Shown: piece by piece, positions 48,758-49,084 of the stretch
Numbering within the stretch: position 1 is the stretch's first letter
Layout: each line of letters begins with the position of its first letter
Source of the DNA: DASRYH01 sp035687245
GTDB lineage: Bacteria; Actinomycetota; Coriobacteriia; Anaerosomatales; PHET01
DNA: 49,084 nt
Assembly (NCBI GenBank): GCA_035687245.1
Contig: DASRYH010000070.1
Coordinates: 1-49,084 of the forward strand
Reading direction: 5' to 3'
Notes under the pieces: model-generated
What the model saw: the letters and a program-made list of their open reading frames with translations, nothing else
Told to the model about the DNA's origin: nothing
Databases searched by the model: none
Made by a program: the position numbers and the translations under genes

Positions 48758-49084
48758 ATGACCGATACCGACAACACGTTTGAAGGCGCTCCGACCGCGC
48801 CACTCCCCATCGCCGAATCTGCCGGGGTCACGGCCCCGCTTCCGCAGGCCGCACCGGCCCCCGCGGTACCCGGCGTCACCGCTTCCACCGCAGAGCGCCG
48901 GAGCGGGCGCCTGTCGACAGGCGGAATCGTGGCGATCGCGCTTGCGGGCGCACTCGCGATTTCGGCGGTCTCGTTCGGTGCGGGTTGGGGTGCGCACGGG
49001 GTGGCCAGCCACTTCGGCGATCGTCGCGCAGTGGCTCAGCGCGGCATGATGGGCTACGGCAACGGATATGGGCAGGGCTACGGC
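48758..49084 (+). CDS. Partial gene for a single-helix membrane protein with Gly/Tyr-rich tail
   Basis: The frame starts at the ATG at 48758, seven bases after aggaggt, and is still open at the window end, so 109 residues are visible. An Ala/Pro-rich cytoplasmic segment (GAPTAPLPIAESAG; APAPAVPGVTA) leads to one helix (GGIVAIALAGALAISAVSFG). The part outside begins with SHFGDRRAVAQRGMMGYGNG and continues with G-Y repeats. The proline-rich intrinsically disordered start and Gly/Tyr-rich part give no enzymatic clue. The family is not recognised. Confidence 0.7.
   Translation, partial: MTDTDNTFEGAPTAPLPIAESAGVTAPLPQAAPAPAVPGVTASTAERRSGRLSTGGIVAIALAGALAISAVSFGAGWGAHGVASHFGDRRAVAQRGMMGYGNGYGQGYG

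Overview
The window looks like chromosome of a high-GC, Gram-positive-type bacterium with an anaerobic or microaerophilic life. Codon use is strongly GC-rich, and GTG and TTG starts behind strong AGGAGG-type ribosome sites are common. The gene set (rubrerythrin, HemN-like and SPASM radical SAM enzymes, a membrane cytochrome b, molbindin, a probable selenoprotein, HD-GYP and SpoIIE-type signalling, prepilins, a long-form HisG) fits a deep actinobacterial lineage such as Coriobacteriia. That placement is inference; no rRNA or tRNA gene was recognised.

Layout. 1-472 is the end of a secreted protein gene. 500-4653 is an accessory island bounded by a 97-bp inverted repeat: a HepT toxin with an XRE-fused MntA antitoxin, a Vsr mismatch endonuclease, a C5-cytosine methyltransferase and a XamI-like restriction enzyme. 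4680-8792 holds citrate synthase and a divergent membrane PAS-GAF-PP2C phosphatase. 8907-9588 (minus strand) holds molbindin and a short NifQ-like gene whose reading frame contains a TGA exactly where the family's first cluster cysteine belongs, followed by a SECIS-like hairpin. 9797-15218 is mostly housekeeping (small muramidase-like protein, winged-helix protein, CCA-adding enzyme, purD, HemN-like enzyme, purE). 15328-16839 has three tandem prepilin paralogues ending in HGHY. 16878-23837 is msrB followed by a copper-handling cluster: a Met/Cys-rich membrane protein, a TauE-cupredoxin fusion, an anchored cupredoxin, an HMA-like protein, a three-HMA CopA and a duplicated-domain lipoprotein.

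23978-31275 contains an NAD(P)-binding protein, an HD-GYP sensor, a methyltransferase/membrane protein/adenylate-forming enzyme operon behind a perfect TGTGA-N6-TCACA site, a LysR regulator and a 32-residue membrane peptide. 31562-41807 carries hisG, an aldo/keto reductase, a His-repeat methyltransferase, rubrerythrin, a NadR-like kinase, an EamA transporter with an apparent ACG start next to the pseudouridine pair psuK-psuG, an orphan cytochrome b and typA. 41871-49084 has a transglutaminase-like protein, a separate small transcription unit for a 21-residue Cys/His peptide, a SPASM radical SAM protein with a membrane partner, a double-CDGSH protein, an MFS transporter, a GyrI-like protein, a metallo-beta-lactamase-fold protein and a partial membrane protein gene.

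The strongest candidate for something undescribed is the selenocysteine-containing NifQ-like protein (9229-9588), paired with molbindin in what looks like a small molybdenum-handling operon. The next most interesting items are the inverted-repeat-bounded defence island, the copper cluster with unusual small proteins, the HGHY prepilin triplet near a 24-bp CRP-type palindrome, and the isolated 21-residue peptide unit. All family assignments were made by reading motifs, without database searches.
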